The notes under the pieces: generated by a model
Told to the model about the DNA's origin: nothing
The model's database searches: none
Seen by the model: the letters and a program-made list of their open reading frames with translations, nothing else
Program-made: the position numbers and the translations under genes
Part shown: in pieces, positions 53,573 through 56,235 of the stretch
How the letters are laid out: each line of letters begins with the position of its first letter
Numbering within the stretch: the stretch's first letter is position 1
Assembly (NCBI GenBank): GCA_949296365.1
Contig: CASFPZ010000011.1
Location: forward strand, 1 to 56,235
Origin: an uncultured Akkermansia sp.
GTDB taxonomy: Bacteria > Verrucomicrobiota > Verrucomicrobiia > Verrucomicrobiales > Akkermansiaceae
Length of the DNA stretch: 56,235 nucleotides
Reading direction: 5' to 3'

Positions 53573-55552
53573 ATGAAATCATCAGAATCTTCTGAAGCTC
53601 GTAATACGGAATCTTCTGGCGGCTACATGCGATACCTCCTAATCATGGCAGGTTTAGGAGGGCTTTTGTATGGTGTTGACGTCGGAGTTATTGCAGCAGC
53701 ATTACCCTACATCGAAAAGACCTCGTCTTTTGGTCCTGCTCAGTTGTCTCAAATTGTTGCTGCTGTTTTGTTTGGCAGTGTGATATCCTCGTTGTTTGCT
53801 GGCTATCTGGCAGACAAATTGGGAAGAAAGATGTTAATTACGCTTGCGGCTGCTTTGTTTACGTTGAGCATCCCTGTGATTTGTTTCTCCATGGGGCAAT
53901 TTGGAGTGATGCTTTTCGGTCGAATCCTTCAAGGCGCTAGTGCTGGTATTGTTGGGGTTGTCGTTCCGCTGTATTTAGCAGAGTGTTTGAGTGCTGACCA
54001 GCGAGGTAAGGGTACTGGGATGTTTCAGTTTTTGCTGACAGTTGGTCTTGTTTTTGCTGCTATTGTAGGGTTGGTTGCTTCTTCGGTGGTTTCGGGGGTG
54101 GAATTAGATCCCGATAGTACTGGCGAGACGATAAGAAATGCTCGGATTATTGCGTGGCAATCCATTTTCTGGGTATGCGCTATCCCTGGTTTATGTTTGT
54201 TTTTCGGTTCGTTTCGGTTGAGCGAATCTCCCCGTTATTTGTTCCGTGTTGGCAAGAAGGAAGAAGCGCGGCAAGTGTTGGTTCGCAGTTATGGCGAGGC
54301 CAAAGCTGAACATGTTTATCAGGAAATGGTTGAGGCCGAAGCTGAAGAACGCCGTCAAGTTGAAGAATTGAAGGCGCAAAGCAACAGTGGCGAATCGTTA
54401 CTTCAGCGCAAATACGTCTATCCTTTTGTCCTTGCTGTCCTCGTGCTTGCCTTAACTCAATCTACGGGTATTAACTCAGTATTGAACTATTCTGTTAAAG
54501 TTTTCCAACAAGGCGGGTTGGAAGGTACTACTGCCAACTATGCAGATTTGGCGATTAAAGTTGTCAACTGCTTGATGACTGTTGTGGCTATGATGTTGGT
54601 AGATAGGAAAGGTCGCAAATTTTTGTTGAAACTTGGTACGGCTGGTATTGTCGTTGGTTTGTTGGGCGTAGGTATTCTTTTCAATAGCGTTGAAAAAGAA
54701 CGTGTTGACATTACGGAACCTATCCAAAAGCTCCTTGAAGAGCAAAAACCGGCTGTCCAAAAGGATTTCGCCGATGGCAAATCTGTCTCGGAAATTACCA
54801 ATTTGTCCATCAAATTGGATAAGACTCAACCGGTCGTGGCAAATCTTATTCCGGATCAATTCAAAGGAGTCCCAGAGAATGAGCTTCAATTGATTGTGAC
54901 TTATGATCAACCTGTTGCCAATCCTGCATGGTATCAATTCCTTTTAGGATCGTCGACTCAATTGTCGGTAACGGATTTCGCTTCTCTTAAACGAGATGAG
55001 GCGGGTGAGATAACAGGAGAAAAGAGCATTAATACACTCAAAATTGCTGCCGTTGTCGATACGACTAATCCTGTCATGAAGGATGGCAAGGAGGCAATAG
55101 GTAGCGATGGCAAAGAATTGTTCCATCTCAAAGAAGTATCAATTCTAAAAGCTGAAATTGCTCAAAAGCCCACGGTTGGCGTAGGTTGGGCCATCGTCGT
55201 ATTCTTTATTATCTTCATTGCATTCTATGCAACAGGGCCTGGAGTTTGTGTTTGGTTGGCATTGTCTGAGTTGATGCCAACTCGCATTCGTTCTAATGGC
55301 ATGGCTATTGCTTTGCTTATTAATCAGTTGGTATCAACAGTGATTGCAGGCGTATTCCTGCCTTGGGTGGGTAATTCGGGATATCATGGTGTATTCTTCA
55401 CGCTTGGCGGCATTACTGTCGTCTATTTCCTCATCGTGACATTCTTTATGCCAGAAACAAAAGGTCGTTCTCTTGAGGAAATCGAAGCCTACTTTACTAC
55501 GGGTAAGATGCCTGAAAAGAAGAACGAAGATAGTTCTGTAAGTGCTCAATAA
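53573..55552 (+). CDS. MFS sugar porter with a large periplasmic insertion
   Basis: 659 residues against about 450-480 for ordinary bacterial sugar porters. Twelve helices are recognisable with the family motifs GGLLYGVDVGVIAAAL, GYLADKLGRK, SESPRYLF, VDRKGRKFLL and the C-terminal PETKGRSLEEIEAYF. An extra hydrophilic segment of about 160 residues (about 373-530) lies between helices 9 and 10, which places it outside the membrane on the periplasmic side. It starts after a good promoter and ends at a strong terminator, so it is monocistronic. The sugar is unknown. Confidence 0.92.
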   Translation: MKSSESSEARNTESSGGYMRYLLIMAGLGGLLYGVDVGVIAAALPYIEKTSSFGPAQLSQIVAAVLFGSVISSLFAGYLADKLGRKMLITLAAALFTLSIPVICFSMGQFGVMLFGRILQGASAGIVGVVVPLYLAECLSADQRGKGTGMFQFLLTVGLVFAAIVGLVASSVVSGVELDPDSTGETIRNARIIAWQSIFWVCAIPGLCLFFGSFRLSESPRYLFRVGKKEEARQVLVRSYGEAKAEHVYQEMVEAEAEERRQVEELKAQSNSGESLLQRKYVYPFVLAVLVLALTQSTGINSVLNYSVKVFQQGGLEGTTANYADLAIKVVNCLMTVVAMMLVDRKGRKFLLKLGTAGIVVGLLGVGILFNSVEKERVDITEPIQKLLEEQKPAVQKDFADGKSVSEITNLSIKLDKTQPVVANLIPDQFKGVPENELQLIVTYDQPVANPAWYQFLLGSSTQLSVTDFASLKRDEAGEITGEKSINTLKIAAVVDTTNPVMKDGKEAIGSDGKELFHLKEVSILKAEIAQKPTVGVGWAIVVFFIIFIAFYATGPGVCVWLALSELMPTRIRSNGMAIALLINQLVSTVIAGVFLPWVGNSGYHGVFFTLGGITVVYFLIVTFFMPETKGRSLEEIEAYFTTGKMPEKKNEDSSVSAQ

Positions 55553-55597
55553 CAAGAAAAGTTAATTTCTGTTAAGCATTTATTGCTTACTTTTTAG

Positions 55598-55632
55598 AAG
55601 GGGTGTGTCACAATGATGCACCCCTTTTTTTA
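55598..55632 (+). terminator. intrinsic terminator of the sugar porter gene
   Basis: AAGGGGTGT (55598-55606) pairs with GCACCCCTT (55618-55626) around an 11-nt loop and is followed by a run of T. Confidence 0.92.
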
Positions 55633-55697
55633 ATTTTGATATATCCCCCAATTGTTGTCATTTTAGGTGCTGAGATTTAATCCTATGGCAAAGACTC

Positions 55698-56036
55698 ATG
55701 TCTCCCAACCCAATGATTCTTATTCCACAAAGAATTGATGAAGATATTGCGGAGAACGATTCTGTGCGCATGGTTGATGCCCTGGTGGAGGGGCTTGAAC
55801 CTTCAACGAAAGAAGACAAGTCTGCGTTGAAGAAGAAACGCAACCAGCTGAAAGAACTGGAAAAAAACAGAGACAAGTTAGAGGAGTGCGATCAACATCT
55901 GGATACACTCCAGGGGCACAATTCTTATTCCAAGACAGACAAGGCGGGCCACTTTTATGAGAATGAAAGAGGATGCCATGTACAACGTTCGTTTGATGGG
56001 GATTGCGGACCCTTTATTTTGTTTTACACGTTTTAG
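55698..56036 (+). pseudogene. decayed IS1182-type transposase
   Basis: The frame begins with a transposase N-terminus (IDEDIAENDSVRMVDALVEG), then jumps to the linker region and LQGHNSYSKTDKA, a hallmark of IS1182-like transposases. The expected ATFMRMKEDAM follows only in another frame, reached by dropping one G of the GGG at 55946-55948. The catalytic central and C-terminal parts are missing. So an internal deletion plus a +1 base destroyed the gene. In the shifted frame the reading continues to a stop at 56122-56124 with non-transposase sequence. Confidence 0.75.
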
Positions 56037-56235
56037 ACCGACACGTTGGCGAGGTCAGGCAATCTCACTTGTCATATCTCTTGCCTATTTTCCGATGTCA
56101 AGGCCTCCCAAAATAGCCCCTTAGAGGCTTCTCACTTCTGTAAAAGGCGTAAATAAGCGCAAGATTGATAGTTGTATGACACAAAAATGTTCTATAAGCA
56201 ATATGCGTTGATTATCAATAACTTACCCCCCCCCC
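56037..56235. other. non-coding right end, terminating in a C run
   Basis: No gene is seen beyond the tail of the transposase remnant. The window ends in nine C after ACTTA. The left edge begins with six G. Both suggest assembly breaks at homopolymers or artificial tails. Confidence 0.5.

Noticed and set aside
1..56235. tRNA, rRNA, riboswitch or CRISPR array
   Set aside because: Scanning the intergenic stretches by eye showed no cloverleaf with a T-loop, no direct-repeat/spacer pattern and no riboswitch core I can recognise, including upstream of ribBA and glnS.

Overview
The window reads as a chromosomal segment of a Gram-negative bacterium of the PVC group, most likely Verrucomicrobiota (inference). 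The evidence is a shortened spc ribosomal operon without rpsN and rpmD at their usual places (an arrangement I also recall from Chlamydiae), diaminopimelate-type lysine and peptidoglycan genes, exported proteins with signal peptides, and polysaccharide-active enzymes (sulfatase, GH36, GH29) scattered among housekeeping genes. Most genes, including nearly all ribosomal-protein genes, lack a Shine-Dalgarno sequence. The window begins in a G run and ends in a C run, so it looks like a complete contig. No tRNA, rRNA or CRISPR array was seen.

Layout. 1-542: non-coding or leader DNA with three hairpins and a tiny ORF that runs into ilvE. 543-6383 (+): ilvE, aroB, an L,D-transpeptidase-like protein, an acyl-ACP thioesterase, a lone OppF-type ATPase and a U32 protein, closed by a strong bidirectional terminator at 6608-6652. 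6683-12281 (-): asnS-lysA-sulfatase, then a proline-rich membrane protein with trxA. 12471-19181 (+): a spermidine-synthase-like protein, a HlyD-like adaptor, two tandem secreted alpha/alpha-toroid (squalene-cyclase-like) proteins and a GH36 alpha-galactosidase. 19344-20214 (+): panD and secG. 20563-26314 (+): an accessory oxidoreductase/hydrolase cluster in which the first three genes are each interrupted by a -1 frameshift in a GGG run, followed by an intact Tat-signal aldo/keto reductase and an iron-type alcohol dehydrogenase. 26686-38447 (+): information processing, nusA-infB-rbfA-nadK then rplX-rplE-rpsH-rplF-rplR-rpsE-rplO-secY-adk-map. 38516-40884 (-): mnmM-like methyltransferase and a MATE exporter. 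40970-44831 (+): a formate/nitrite channel, a DegT-like PLP protein and a cyclic-nucleotide-domain/aspartase fusion. 44937-53347 (-): a long same-strand run glnS-ribBA-ribH-nusB-ftsY-manA-rlmN-alpha-fucosidase. 53573-55552 (+): a sugar porter with a large extra periplasmic domain. 55698-56124: a decayed IS1182-type transposase.

The most interesting points are the three consecutive genes with the same kind of frameshift, the HlyD/twin-toroid/GH36 cluster of unknown purpose, the CNB-aspartase fusion whose cyclic-phosphate arginine is replaced by histidine, the domain insertions in NusB and the sugar porter, an extra C-terminal membrane helix on SecY, and conserved-looking hairpins inside the ribosomal operon. 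No defence system was recognised.
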